The notes below the pieces were generated by a model. It had not been told where the DNA came from. It was given only the letters and a program-made list of their open reading frames with translations, and made no database searches. Shown here piece after piece: positions 23,690-35,849 of a stretch of DNA of 64,000 bases. The translations under genes were made by a program, and so were the position numbers. Origin of the DNA: Sabethes cyaneus (taxonomy: Eukaryota > Arthropoda > Insecta > Diptera > Culicidae); NCBI RefSeq assembly GCF_943734655.1, contig NC_071354.1, positions 57,763,544 through 57,827,543 of the forward strand, in the 5' to 3' direction. Position 1 is the first letter of the stretch, and each line of letters starts with the position of its first letter.

Positions 23690-24300
23690 ATTAGTGAAAA
23701 TTTCAAACAATTCCAGTCTTCTATGAAAGCACAAGTTATTGCGTTAGAAGTATTTTCAAATTCAGTAGGTGCTGGTAAATCGACTATCACTTCAACCATC
23801 GGAGTTGGAGATCTCAAATGTATGAACTCGTCAACGATAAAGAGTTCATCGCTGTCAACGGTAACTGCCCGTGGGAGGCTCTCTCTTACCATGTATTTGG
23901 TTTTTGACGCATGGATTTTTACTCCAATCATCCTAGCCTCTGATATTGGTCTGGCGTAAATTGCTTTCACCATCCCAATGTTCCTAGGAATAATGTCAAG
24001 GTCATCTGCGACGCCTAGGAGTTTGATACTTTTGCTGAAGATCGTACCTTTCGTTTCGATATCCGATCGCCAGATTTTACATTCTATAGCGAGCTCTTCG
24101 CGCTCAACTGTATCGTTTGCTGCCCTGAAATCCATAAAATTTGATGATCCGCCTCCACAAAGCTCACGCTACTAATGCCCTACGAAATCTATTGCTATTG
24201 GGGATAGTCGACGTAACAAAATCTAGAACAGCAGCTTGCAGGCGGTGTCACTGCGATCGTGCCGATCGCTCTTTTTGCTGATGGCACAAACTATATCTTC
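23690..24300 (-). pseudogene. RTE-type LINE relic, reverse-transcriptase core
   Basis: The minus strand from about 24290 reads ILLRRLSPIAIDFVGH in one frame, then MDFRAANDTVEREEL (motif A, D-F-x-A-A-x-D), then KGTIFSKSIKLLGVADDLDI (the YADD box mutated to VADD), and ASKTKYMV and VDEFIHL. The order matches the RTE palm and thumb region. Motif B is missing, so there is an internal deletion between EREEL and KGTIF, and stop codons occur upstream of 24135. It is non-functional. It is about as degraded as the RTE copy at 47.6-53.5 kb but oriented oppositely. Confidence 0.75.
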
Positions 24301-24467
24301 TATCCTCTCTTCCAATGGCTTCTACCAGAAATGGAACACAGTTGTGATTTGATTTTGCTCTTTTAACTGTACCTTCTCAGCCATGCATAATATGAACAAG
24401 TTAACACATTCCAGCGTTATAGGACACCATGCCTGCCATATAAATCAGTTCTTATTTAACCTTACTA

Positions 24468-24850
24468 GCTGATTACCCGATCTTATCCGGGCCCCCTTTG
24501 CCTCTCAGTCACTTGTACATCTGTTATTGTAACGAAAATTCTCATAGTGCAAAAAACCAAACCCTTTTTTCATTTTAATGTATCTACTCTTTTTGTCAGT
24601 TTCCCTCATAATGTCCCCGAGCCACTTGTAAATCTGACTTCTTTCCGGTATTCCCTATAAATCGACAAAAAACCGTTTTTGAACCTTCTCTTTGTTAATG
24701 GCCACCAGGGACCGGGAGCCCCCTTTTGTCAACCCTTTTAGTACTGATTCCCTTATGTCAATGAACATGTATGCCAAGTTTGCTAAAGAACCGTCCAGGC
24801 ATTTCGGAGTTAAACAATAGGTGGGGCACCTACTATTCAAAAGCATGCTT
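24468..24850. repeat. Dispersed repeat B, short copy
   Basis: Starts CTAGCTGATTACCCGATCTT and shares with 26612-27553 the words CACTTGTACATC-GTTATTGTAAC, CCCTTATGTCAA-GAACATGT and AAAGAACCGTCCAGGCATTT. It lacks the 3' end of the longer copy. The family resembles many insect repeats that start ACTAGCTGA and end in TATATATAGAT, whose class I cannot fix. Confidence 0.6.
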
Positions 24851-25059
24851 TACCTAGAGAAATCAAGTAATCGTAGAATGACAGACCTGATTTTACGCAA
24901 TCAATTTACTTTACAATACAATTTTTATATATTTTAGTAACAAATATATCTTTTGGTATTTAGAGGCGAATGCACAAAAGTGTAAAACCTCTCTAATAAA
25001 ATAACAACAGCTTTTTATTGACAGTTGTACCAGCCCCAGTTAAAATGACTAAATTGTTG

Positions 25060-25395
25060 GTAAATCCAGTGCTAAAGTGCGATTTCAAATAGCATTTAAG
25101 CCCTATTTCAAGTCCACCTTTCAGTTCAATTTGAAGTAAAGTTTCTAAGTTAAATTGATTTTAACTTTTTTTAAATCCAATTTCATGCAAAATTTCAAGT
25201 TTAATTTTAAGTCGGAAATCTGGTCGAATTTTGCGTCCATTTTATAGTCCAATTTTAAGTAAAAGTTCAAGCAATTTTAAATCTAATTTCAAGTCTCATT
25301 TTAAGTCTAACTTTATGTTTATCCATCTTCAAGTTCAATTTTAAGTTTAATTTAAAAATCAACTTTCAGTTCAATTTGAAATAAGCATAGGATGT
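25060..25395. repeat. Degenerate ~12-bp minisatellite (AAGTTCAATTTT type)
   Basis: Words such as AAGTCCAATTTT, AAGTTCAATTTG and AAGTTTAATTTA follow each other with a loose 12-bp period for over 300 bp. The same type in the inverse orientation occurs at about 26150-26345 and 34205-34640. Divergence is high, so this is an old array. Confidence 0.7.
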
Positions 25396-25627
25396 TGCTG
25401 CTTCGTCGTAATTGCCTATTTCCGTCCTAACCAACACAAACTATTGAAAATATCAGCATTTTTATGACACACAATGCAAAACTAGTTATTCCCTAATATT
25501 TTAGTTTGTTGTCTATCATACGCGATCAATCAAAGTGAGCTGAGATCTATTTAAATGCTTTTTATCATTAAAATTCCTACGTTCCTACGTCAAATTTCCT
25601 ACGTTATTTCGTGCGACGAAGAAGAAA

Positions 25628-25810
25628 ATGTCGAGTAATCATTCTAATTCTAATTCTAATTCTAATTCTAATGAAAATAACTCACGCAAGGCATTGTCGT
25701 TATTTTACAGCCAGGAAAACTTGCCGGACCTGCAGAAATTTTGCAAAATAACATTTGTCATGCCGTCCTACACAAATACACGCGCGTTAGCTTCGTACAC
25801 ATTGTTGTGA
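25628..25810 (+). CDS. Short asparagine/serine-rich ORF, unrecognised
   Basis: A 60-codon frame begins with AAAATG, a favourable start context, and reads MSSNHSNSNSNSNSNENNSR before a non-repetitive part containing KALSLFYSQENLPDLQKFCK. The N-terminal repeat comes from a (TAATTC)n microsatellite at 25641-25672. About 110 bp downstream, CGCTTTTCAG and GTAAGT bracket a 26-bp interval (about 25928-25953) that looks like a tiny exon, though no link to the frame is shown. It lies between two 12-bp minisatellite arrays. It may be a gene fragment or chance. Confidence 0.15.
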   Translation: MSSNHSNSNSNSNSNENNSRKALSLFYSQENLPDLQKFCKITFVMPSYTNTRALASYTLL

Positions 25811-26079
25811 TTTTTAGTTCGGACAATGAAAAATTTTGATGGACGGATTTTAAAACGGTATGACGAATTTAAGAAATAAAGTCAGTTGCGTAATTTCAAT
25901 AATATGCTTTAATAATCGCTTTTCAGTGATTTCAAAGTTCACGGTTCGGAAGGTAAGTGTGTTTTAGTCAAATCAGCACAAGAACTTTTGGAGTATTCAT
26001 TAAATCCATCCAGAAAATGATGAAAATTAGAATGGCTTTACTTACTACGACGGGAATAAGAAATAAATCCTACAAGTCT

Positions 26080-26350
26080 AAATGAGTCCAAAATGAAGCT
26101 CAATCCAACTTCAAGCAAAATTTTAAGTTCAATTTTAAGTTTGGATTTCAGATTGAACTGAAAATACGACATAAAATTGGACTTTGAATTTAGAATCAAA
26201 ATTAAAATTTGTATTTGAAATCGGTGAAGAAACTCAACTTGAAATTAAAATTGCAATCAAAATTGAATTGGAAGTTGGAGTTGTAATTAAACTTAAAATT
26301 TCATTTGAACTTGGTCTTAAATTAAATTTGATTTGAGACTCGATCCATTT
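26080..26350. repeat. Degenerate ~12-bp minisatellite, changing orientation
   Basis: Begins with AAGTTCAATTTTAAG-type units and from about 26150 switches to the inverse type (TTGAAATT-AAATTG). With 25060-25395 it flanks the 25396-26079 segment. Confidence 0.65.
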
Positions 26351-26611
26351 TTACACAGCTAGTTTATTGCCGCTACTCGCATAACAGTCCCATTTATATA
26401 ACAAAAAACAAGAATGCCAGTTTTCTTTGTCTTCTATTCGCCGGTTTATAGAGTGAAGCGCCATTATTAGTCCTATTGTCTATATTGGTCCTATTTTAAT
26501 TACAATTATTCATATCTGTATTTCTAAACCTAGTGTTTCCAGAGTTACCAGCAAAAGAATATAAGAGCATTTAACGAACACATGTTTTGCCTTTCTACTA
26601 TATAAATATAC

Positions 26612-27553
26612 TAGCTGAGCGCCCGATCTTACTCGGGGCGCTTTTACCTCACAACCACTTGTACATCAGTTATTGTAACCGAAATGCTTATAATGCAAAA
26701 ATATAACGTTTGTTCCTTTTTTGGACGTTCCTCCCCATTTACCAGCTTCCCATTTTTTGTCTACCCGGCCACTTTCATATCAGTTTTCTTTACGGAAATC
26801 TCAATAAAGCCCTATAAAGAAAGAGAAACAAAGACATTCTTCCTATTTGCACCTTTCGCTTTTAACAATTGCCACCCCACCCATAGTAAATGAATAGTTT
26901 TGTTATTGTACTTTTCTGAACACATCTTTTTATTTATTAATTAGTTTAGTACTGCATCCTATCCTGGCATCTGGCAAATCTACAACTGCGAGCATTGCAG
27001 TTTCGTATCCTGATTTTTTCTGTTTTACGGATAAATTGTTACAGTCATGTGGGCGTTACTCCCCTGTCCCACCGTCACTTATGGGAGAACCGTGCAAACA
27101 TTTCGGAGCCTCACCCTGTTATGAACCCCCCCCCCCTTTTGTCCTGATTCCCTTATGTCAAGGAATATGTCGACCAAGGTGCAGATTCCCTGATGTCAAG
27201 GAACATGTGTGCCAAGTTTGATAAAGAACTGTCAAGGCGTTTCGGAGTTATGGCTGCCCCCATTAGGGACCCTCCACGCTTCCTATTAGGGAACCTCCCA
27301 TCTCCTTTTTGTTAACCATCCAGTGCTGTTTTTCTTTAGTCAAGGAACATGTGTGCCAAGTTGGATGAAGAACCGTCCAAGCATTTAGGAGTTATGGACT
27401 CCCCCCCTGTTACGCCCCCTCTCTTATTAACCCATCAGGGATGATTCTGTTATATCAAGGAATATGTGTGCTAAATTTAGTGGAGATTGGTCAAGGCGTT
27501 CTGAAGTTAGGGTGGAACATACAAACTCACGCTCACTTTTATATATATAGATA
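26612..27553. mobile_element. Dispersed repeat B, long copy inserted in family C
   Basis: Starts ACTAGCTGAGCGCCCGATCT and ends CACTTTTATATATATAGAT. Between about 27120 and 27510 it carries three or four tandem units of roughly 100-125 bp, each with TCAAGGAA-ATGTGTGCCAA, AAGAACCGTC-AAGC-TTT and GGAGTTATG, punctuated by runs of C. No coding frame is evident, so it is non-autonomous. The class is unknown; the ends recall a common insect repeat type. Confidence 0.6.
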
Positions 27554-27641
27554 GCATAAAGGTATAGCAATCAATCGGAAAACCGAATTCGAGACCCAGC
27601 GGGACAAGTACCATTCGACCAGTTTTGAAAACTGATCATTT

Positions 27642-27968
<327 letters not shown>

Positions 27969-28379
27969 ATGTATGTAATGCTTTTTTGTATCCCATTTTT
28001 CTCAGAGTTGGCTGGACCGATTTCGATGACCTTAGTGTCAAATAAAAGGCCTAGTTGTCCCATTGTTCGCTATTGAATTTCATATTGATCGGACTTTTAG
28101 TTTAAAAGTTATGTATAAAAATACCAAAAATACGAGACCTCAATCGATTTGAACAACATTAATTGCAAATGAAAGGAAACTATTTGAAAGCTATAACCTC
28201 CAAATTTAATGATAATTGGACTTGTGGTTTGAAAGTTACATAAAAATGCGCAAAAAAGGTATTTAAAACATATTTTTCGAACATATTAGTGTATTTATGT
28301 ATGCATGCATGCATTCCACCCAGCCGAGATTGGAGCATACGACAGTTGGTTTGTAAGACCACCATCGCACCTCGAAGCT

Positions 28380-29535
28380 AACTGGGTGGTTATTATTATT
28401 AATCCAATAATCTATTAATTAATCCATACCTGACTATATTTTCAACTTTTTTGTATTACATAAATAATCCTACATCTAAAATTATACAACAATAATAAAA
28501 ACGTCACTTTTACTCTACGCTATAGAACGATACCTCACATACGTCCACCCACGAGCAAATTCAGATGATTTCGAACTGGGGAACTTTTTCCATTAGTTTT
28601 CTTCTAGTTGACCTGTTTCGTTCTCACATTCACAGTGAGCGAACATCAGCCAGGAAATAGTTTATCCAAACTGGTGCGAAAGAAGACACGAATTATCCAG
28701 TGAAATGGTAACGAAACGAAAACTAACTACGGCTGAAGAAGATGTGGCTAAACCAACTACTGGCTGAACCAGCAGCAGCTAGCAGGTGAAAGTAATATGC
28801 ACCATAGAGAGGTACATGGTCTGTCTATCTATTTATCTGTCATGCACTTTCAATAGCATTAAAGGTGCCAATTGTCTCAAGTCACTTTGATTAACCCCAT
28901 TACTTGATGTGTTGCAGTTGGTAACATATTCACATTCAGAGCTGACATCTCGATGGCACGAATATAATTTCACATTTTAACTTTATACTTATGTGATGTG
29001 AGCACTTTCGAAGAATGCTCCAGTTTCCGGTTCCCAACGTTATACTCTGTGATAGTAAGCATCAGTTACTGCAGTTTCTTGCACGGGATTTTGAGTATAT
29101 GACATCTTTACGTACATTGTTCTCCTTTCTGTAGTCAGTACAACTGTTTAACGTTCAAGTTGTATGACAGTAAAGTTACTACATGCCAACATGAAACAGT
29201 TTAGTAGAACTTTGTGTGACTACGATCTGCTTTTGAACTTTATGAACCTTTGAACTAAGTTGCTAAATTGAATTTTTATTTTCAAAACCACTTGTCAAGG
29301 TAAATTATTGAACATTTCATACTCCGGTTAATAAATTTATTTTTGGAACTTGCTGTTAATCACTATTTATTCACCATTTTTCAAAATGCATCCACTGAAA
29401 ACTGTTACAAGGGCGACAAACAGGGATGACACACAGTCCTCTTCAAGCAATTTTTAATGACAATACGTCACGACTCATTTGATGGAACCGGTTTTCCGCT
29501 TTATTGTAAATATAACCAGACGACGATTTTGTATT
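28380..29535. other. Unassigned stretch
   Basis: Fairly balanced base composition, not obviously repetitive, no frame over 60 codons and nothing recognised. It could be part of an intron or flank of a host gene. Confidence 0.35.
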
Positions 29536-29541
29536 TAAAAT

Positions 29542-29901
29542 TCATGGTGCAGAGAGCGCGATTAAGATGTTGTAAATAAAAACACCAAACCAGACTATCC
29601 AGCAAATAAAACACCCCGGTAAAAACTGAAACGCAATGTCTGTCATCATGACTGTTTGCTTGCCCGGCAGCGACGATGACGATGACGATGACGACGACGA
29701 GCGATGATGATGAGGATGACGGCTGTGAACCACAAGCTGGTGCTCCTCCAAACCTATCCAGACATCCGTAAATTGGCTAACCTTGACGTCGTAAATCAAG
29801 TGCAATTGAAACAAATCCCCTTCGCACGTTCCGCCGATGCGAATCGCCGCAGTTGAAACCGAAATCATGCGAATGTGGTTCCGATTTATTCGTTGAAACA
29901 C
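29542..29901 (-). CDS. Unrecognised minus-strand ORF, possibly exonic
   Basis: A 119-codon frame, open from a GTG at 29901 with its first ATG at 29868. It contains IRIGGTCEGDLFQLHLIYDV, then HPHHHR and a run of ten serines encoded by a GAC/GAT-type trinucleotide tract (29670-29702), then a hydrophobic segment of about 25 residues (AFQFLPGCFICWIVWFGVF...) before the stop. The hydrophobic end could be a membrane helix. A donor-like AAG|GTTAGC lies inside the frame at 29782, so coding might end there. I do not recognise the protein. The trinucleotide run lengthens the frame and chance is a serious alternative. Confidence 0.18.
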   Translation of the reverse strand: MFQRINRNHIRMISVSTAAIRIGGTCEGDLFQLHLIYDVKVSQFTDVWIGLEEHQLVVHSRHPHHHRSSSSSSSSSSLPGKQTVMMTDIAFQFLPGCFICWIVWFGVFIYNILIALSAP

Positions 29902-30664
29902 TCACCACTCTGATGGTTGGTGTTGAATGGGCCAGTGCACCCAAGTGGAACACGGTAATTTTTTTTTTGGTCTTATGGTTGTTTCCTGAAGCAGTGACCA
30001 TGTCTGTCGGATGGATAGAAACTTTAATGAAGGATTGTTTATTCCCATAAGTATCCGAAGTTTGTGCTCTGCGTCCCATGCCATCTTGTAATAATCATTA
30101 CCTACAAGTGCAAACTTGCACGAATTTCATTTTAATAATTTTAAATTTTTTAGTAAAATAATCCAACCGCGATTCTTACCTGTCCTATAATACAGTAAAT
30201 CGTGAAAAATATTTCATGGACTCTCGCACTTTGCTTCGATCAGACATTCAATGCGCAGCTAAGGAAGAGCAGGTTTGAGACCCTTAGTCTTAATTTGCTG
30301 AATGCACAGGTACGCACACCAACGATACGAGCTTTTGCGTGTAGCACGACGCTGGCCAGCCAGCGACGCGTTAACTACATATTCTAGGGCAAGGCAAGCA
30401 AGAAGATGCGAATCGTGTGACGTCGACTACGGCAGATGTAGTATCTACTAAATTATCAGCTGGTCGACCTCAGGCACATTTCCGTCGGCATTGGAATAAA
30501 ATTGAGAAAAATCTAGTGGTCGCAAACAAAACAATTCCAATTTTTGAGAATATTTCAGCGCAGTTATTAATCATGCCAGCTGAGCAGTACGCGTTAGGAC
30601 ACCCATAATCCCACATATTTCTACATACTAAACATCGGAGAGAATCCTTTATCAAATCACTCAC

Positions 30665-31034
30665 ATTCATGCCATGACAAATGGCGGGACTTCACATAGC
30701 CACATCTACAAGGGCCAGCCATTCTCACTGGATCAAACTTCGATTTATCATTCTTAACCAACCGACGGGCCGGCCGGCCGGCAGTAACACAAGCAAATGG
30801 TCGCAGGATGCGTGTAATCCAGCCGCCACTCGTTGATGGCGGCGATTCCGGCGCGGATCGAAACGGCCTGCCGACGGGATACCACTCTACAACACTCGGT
30901 CCTAGCTCGGTTTCTGGCTTCTGGCTGAGGTCGTTTTCAATCACGCACTGCAAAAAGTAATAAGGCAACATAAAAGCGCAATCAGCGCCATCGCTTGATT
31001 GACGTTGATTGATTAGTCGGGTTTCCTCCACCGG
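30665..31034 (-). CDS. Candidate internal exon, unrecognised gene
   Basis: On the minus strand two good acceptor sites, TTCCTTCGCAG (exon from 31034) and ACTTTTTGCAG (exon from 30947), lead into a single open frame that ends just after a strong donor, GAAT|GTGAGT, at 30665. The peptide includes ENDLSQKPETELGPSVVEW and GGWITRILRPFACV, then a basic stretch. Composition is richer in G and C than the surroundings. The ORF at 29542-29901 lies downstream on the same strand and could belong to the same gene. I know no family for it. It could also be a chance pairing of splice-like sites. Confidence 0.2.
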
Positions 31035-31039
31035 CTGCG

Positions 31040-32655
31040 AAGGAAGAATTTTGCACTAGGTAGGTACCTACAACTGGCAGAGCAAAGAAGACGGCTACGC
31101 TACGGCTGACTGGCAGGCTCAGGAGTTCCTTTGCGGTGTGTCTACAAGATTATTTCCCCCTAGGTTTCTCAATTTGCTGGCAAACTGCGGCTCGTTGATA
31201 CGTTTTTGATTGGTGATAATTATGCGGTCGCTCTGCCCGTGTGCTTCACGGTCTGGAGCGGTGAAGCGTGATAATTTGTGCGAATGAGTGCTTGTTTTAT
31301 TCAACGATCTTGTTCAGGAAAAAATCATTTGAAATGGTATTACTAGAGATTAAGCAAATGATAGGTTTTCAAAATGTTTTTAATATAATTTCCCCTTTTC
31401 AATTTTTTTTCTGTTGGGTATTTTCATCGGATGTATACCTAATATTTTACCGAAGACCATATCGAGGAGTCCTGTGTCGCGCAAAGTACTATTTTGCTGA
31501 AGGTACAAAACATCGAAAACTCTTTCACGGCAAAAGCGTTTGGCGCAAAACCAATTAGCGAAGTAAACTTTATAGATAGACGTTTATAGATGTTGCACGG
31601 CGAGACGGCCGCAGGCCGCGAAATGCAGGCCCTCTGCGAAGTGCGGAAATTACCTATATCTAGGTCTATTTGTTTTTCCTAGATCTACTGACCTCTAGTA
31701 CTTTCCTTCGGTTGGTTCCGAACAACCGACAGCGAATAAGAACGGATCACACTTTCTTTGTGACCAGATCAAAAGCCATGGGCTTGATTAGAATTAGATG
31801 GTTTACCACAAAAATAAAATTCATTTTCATAAAATATTCAATATTCAATAAAATCATTTTCAATTTTTATTTTTTAATCAATTCTTATATATCTGCTGTA
31901 CGTGAACCAAGATGACACGCCATTATCGAAGATAATCGGCATCGTTAGAGTTGGTCCTACACGGTGCCAGGCTTCTAACGAAGTGCACTACTATCCTGGG
32001 AATTACTCCATAAATATCAGAGGGTTTTATTAGTACTATATCGAAGAATTTTTGTCTCTTATTGAAAATTAGTAAACATCAGCATAAATTATAGTGGATT
32101 TAAAGATATGTTGTAAGAACCCCTCTCAAGTAACAATTTCAATTTTAAGGTGCACTTGAAGAGGTTTCCAGCATTTGCTGCTTAAAACCGATCACAAAAC
32201 TTGTAATTCTACAAAAAAGAGAGAGAAAACAGTCAAAAACCCTTACAAAACGCGAGAGGCCCACACTAAAGAAGGTTCTCAAGAAAATTTCCAAAGATCG
32301 TTTTAAAACTTGTAATTTTTATCGATATCTATTTATAATGGCTTCCAGGAGTCGCTTGAAACTAAAAGAAAACCGCCACAAGTGTTGATGATTTTATGGT
32401 TGTCTTTTCAAAGAACACTTGCAAGACATTTTTCACTTTTCATAGTCTTAAATTTTTTAAATTGACCAAGAGCTATAAACTATAAGCATTCACAGATATT
32501 GCTATTTCAAAATGGATTCAATTGAAAATTGAAAATAAAAATGGTGATAAAAGCAGCTGTTTTGTTGTCCATAAATGAGACATTTTTCATGCCACGCTCG
32601 GTTTGTCGATGTTTTGTGATATGAAAGTTAGAAAATTTTAACGCGCCAGCCATAT
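31040..32655. other. Unassigned stretch
   Basis: AT-rich apart from 31590-31650. No frame or repeat pair recognised. A CTCAAGTAACAATTTCAATT word at 32126 is similar to the complement of 33980-33999 and could be one end of a decayed element, but the likeness is too short to claim. Confidence 0.35.
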
Positions 32656-32658
32656 TTT

Positions 32659-32902
32659 TTGCTAGATTATTGAAAAATTTAATTAATAAAAAAAAATTCA
32701 ATGATTTCATGAATCTGTTGATAGCTACCAAATTTTTAGCTAATTGTGGCAAAAAGCATTTTATATGTCCAAGCATTTATTTGCTAGATTATTGAAAAAT
32801 TTAATTAATAAAAAAAAATTCAATGATTTCATGAATCTGTTGATAGCTACCAAATTTTTAGCTAATTGTGGCAAAAAGCATTTTATATGTCCAAGCATTT
32901 AT
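32659..32902. repeat. Perfect 122-bp tandem duplication
   Basis: 32659-32780 and 32781-32902 are identical, including the A9 run in each. The unit begins TTGCTAGATTATTG and ends CCAAGCATTTAT. Identity over the full unit implies a recent duplication or an assembly artefact. Confidence 0.9.
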
Positions 32903-34020
32903 TTAAAAAGATAAGATCACTTATCTTTGCCATATTTATAAACGCCCATATTTAATTGGCTACAATTTCAAAAGTAATGAAAACAGCCCTGTTCGCCATT
33001 TTTTGAATGGTTTTATCTAAATCAACCCGAAAGCGTTTATTAGGTTAACATTTTTTGCAAAAGACAAAGAAAATTTTCTCAAGAGGGTGATAAGTTCAAG
33101 TTGCGCTTGAATAAGAATTATTTGAATAACTTGAGGGCACCAAGTTTTTTGAAAGATAACCATTCTAGTATAAACAAAGAAAACGTCCACGATTTATCGA
33201 TGTAACGTGTTGTTTGTGCTGTTTGGAATGCACGACAGTTCTATGCGTTTAATTTACAATAATTACAACCGCTTTTAAAAAATATGCTTCAACGGCTTCA
33301 GCGCCTTCAAACTTTTCCGTTTCCCAAACAAAGATACCTAACTTAGGAGCTCTATAATTAGTTCAAAAAATACGAACTCTAGAGAAAACCCGCACCGCCT
33401 CAGGCAAACGCCCGTCATTACCGGCACCGTTCTTCCTCAGCTCAGTTAGTCCTGAGACCTTTATTGTCTTGTGACTTCGCTAATCGTTCATATGAAAAAC
33501 TTTTCAAAATATTAAACAGATTTTCGCTTAATTTTCGTTTAATAGATGTGTATTTTTCAGTTTTCTCCAGATTACAGGGCGTCTGACCGTTTTGACAGAT
33601 TCGTTGTTCACGCTAGAATGTTCTTATTCAAGAGTATGATTTCTCTTTCAAGAATATACGATTTTAGGAGAGTTTTATGGTAGTATTGTTAAGATAAACG
33701 AATCTTGCAGGAGAATGTTATAAGTTTTTGTCAAAACTATTGTTAAGTTTTAAGAAGTTTCGTTTTTAAGCAGAAATGAAGTATCCTTTAAAACTGCTTA
33801 TAAGGTAAACTATACTTATTAATAATGCAGTTTTATGGGTGATTCTTCAAGTCTCCTTCAGTCATACTTCAGAAATGTTATTCAAATAAGATAAAATTCA
33901 CTTGAGGAGAAACATTATAAAACTTAATAGACTTTGCAATGCTCTGATAAAACTACTATAAGAAATGAATAAGACCAATTTGCTATTGGATTGTTACTTG
34001 GGCCTGTTAAAAAATGCCAA
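32903..34020. other. Unassigned AT-rich stretch
   Basis: No recognisable gene. Repeated words such as AGTTTTAT, ATTCACTTGAGGAG and TTAAGTTTTA give it a low-level repetitive look. Confidence 0.35.
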
Positions 34021-34066
34021 GATCTCTAGTGTTCTAGTGCTCTAGTGTTTGGCACGCACTAGCGTG
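34021..34066. repeat. (CTCTAGTGTT)n micro-array and short palindrome
   Basis: About three imperfect units of TCTAGTGTTC/TCTAGTGCTC run straight into GGCACGCACTAGCGTGCC, a 7-bp perfect stem with a 4-nt loop. It is small but regular. Confidence 0.6.
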
Positions 34067-34204
34067 CCCAGACATATATCCAATGTGGGGCACCAATCTT
34101 TTAGAATACTTAATGTTTTGGCATGAAAAATCGGAGTAATCGCAGGATGGCCAATCTATTATTAGTTATCACAAAAATATCGGCCGATTAGATTGAAAAC
34201 TCCG

Positions 34205-34640
34205 GACTTTCGGGTGCGATTGGATTTCAAATCAAAATTAGACTTGGAATTGCACCAAAAATCAGAGTTGAAATCGGATTTGAAATCAGATTTGAAATCA
34301 GACTTGTCTAAGGGCATTAAATTAGACTCTAATGTGGACTAATTTAGGCTTGAAGTTTTACTTCACATTAAACTGAAAATTAAATATAAAATATATAAAG
34401 CAGAATTTGATGTTTTTATTTGAAATTGGACTTGAAATATTAGTTAAATTGGAGTAAAATTTGGAATTAGAGTTAAAATTCGACTCGAAATTGGCTTTGA
34501 AATTAAGCTCGAAATTCAACTTGAAATTGGAATTAAAATTGCACTTGAAATTCAACTTGACATTGGACATTAGATTGGTCTTGAATTTGAAGTTCTACTT
34601 CAAACCGGTCATGGACATAACGTTTTACTTGAAATTAAAA
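34205..34640. repeat. Degenerate ~12-bp minisatellite (TTGAAATTGGAC type)
   Basis: Units such as TTGAAATTGGAC, TTAAAATTCGAC and TTGAAATTCAAC follow each other with a 12-bp period. The period is a multiple of three, so one frame stays open and gives a Lys/Leu-rich pseudo-peptide (34461 onward); I do not regard it as a gene. Confidence 0.75.
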
Positions 34641-35765
34641 TTGATATTTTTCGTTTTATTTTTCTCGCTTTTCTTCTTTTCTGTTCCGTTTTCCAGTCCC
34701 GTTTGTCCACTTTTTGTTCCGTTTTTTTCCTCCTTTTCTGTCTCGTTTTTGGTTTTTGCTCTCACTTTCCTTCCATTTTTCCTCTTTTTCTCTCGTTTTC
34801 CTTTTTCTTCTGTCTCGTGCTTCCTGTTTCATTGTTTCGTTATTCTTCGTTCGCTGTGTCATTTTTTCTTATCTTTAATCTTGTTTTTCCTCATGTTTTT
34901 CACCCGTTTTTCTTGTTTTTTCTCTCCCGTTTTCTATCTCCTCTTCTCTTCATCTCTTCTTTTTCATCTCTTTCCCTTTTTTCCTTTCCAGTTTTTGTCT
35001 TTTTCAAACTCTTTTGATCTCTTTTGTTCTCGTTTTTTAGCTCCGTCTGATCTGCTATTCATCTCTTTGATGCTCTGTTTTCCCGTCTCTTCTGTCGCGT
35101 TTATTCTGTTTATAACATGCTTTTCCCCTTTCCTTTCCGATTTTCCTTATTCATCTGCCGTTTTTTCGTCTTTTTCTCTTCGGTTTTACCTTTTTCTTTA
35201 GTCCGTTTTTCTTGTTTCCTTCTTCTTCTGTCGCATTGTTGCGTGTTTTGTCCTATTTTATCCACTTTTGGCTTTTCTTGTTGTTCTTTTCTTTAATTTC
35301 AGGTGTCTGTTTCCACTAAGACGCTCCAAAAACTTCAGTTCTCTTGTCTCGTTTTCTCTTCCTGTTTTCCAATTGTCGCTGTTCCCTCTTTGTTTGTTCC
35401 TTTACTCTTGTTTTCCAGTCCTGCTTTTCGACCATTTCCTGAGTCTTCGTTTTTCTGTGTTCCGTTTTTCGTCTTTTTCTATTTTTTTCTCGTTTTCAGG
35501 TACATATTTCTTATTTTCAGGTCTCGTTTTTTGCCATTTTCTATCCCGTTTCGATTTTTTTTATTTTTTTCGAACCGGTTTTTGCTTTTGATCTTCCTTT
35601 CTAACCTGTTTTTCGTTTTTTCTGCTCTTCCTCTCTTTATGTTTTCTGCTAAGTTCTGTCTTTCTTTTTTATTTTATCACTTCTGTATTCCTTTTTCAGT
35701 TTTCTCTCCTATTTTTTTTTCTGTCCTCGTTTCTCCATTTACTCCTTTTTTGCCCCGGAAGCAGG
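34641..35765. repeat. Pyrimidine-rich low-complexity tract (~1.1 kb)
   Basis: TTTTC, CGTTTT and TTCTGT words with almost no purine runs. Long Phe/Ser/Leu frames in all three plus-strand phases are a consequence of composition. A 55-bp segment at 35284-35338 (TTCTTTTCTTTAATTTCAG ... CCACTAAGA-GCT-CAAAAAC) is shared with 59661-59716, so part of the tract was carried in with another repeat. Confidence 0.7.
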
Positions 35766-35849
35766 AGAGCAGCAGGAGACGGAATACTTCTGTATCCATT
35801 GGTAATCCATCTGTAAATATTTCGTTCGTTGTTTCGTTCATAAGAAAAG

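Noticed and set aside
32126..33999. A 1.9-kb element bounded by CAAGTAACAAT words
   Set aside because: The inverted match is only about 11 bp and no target duplication is visible.
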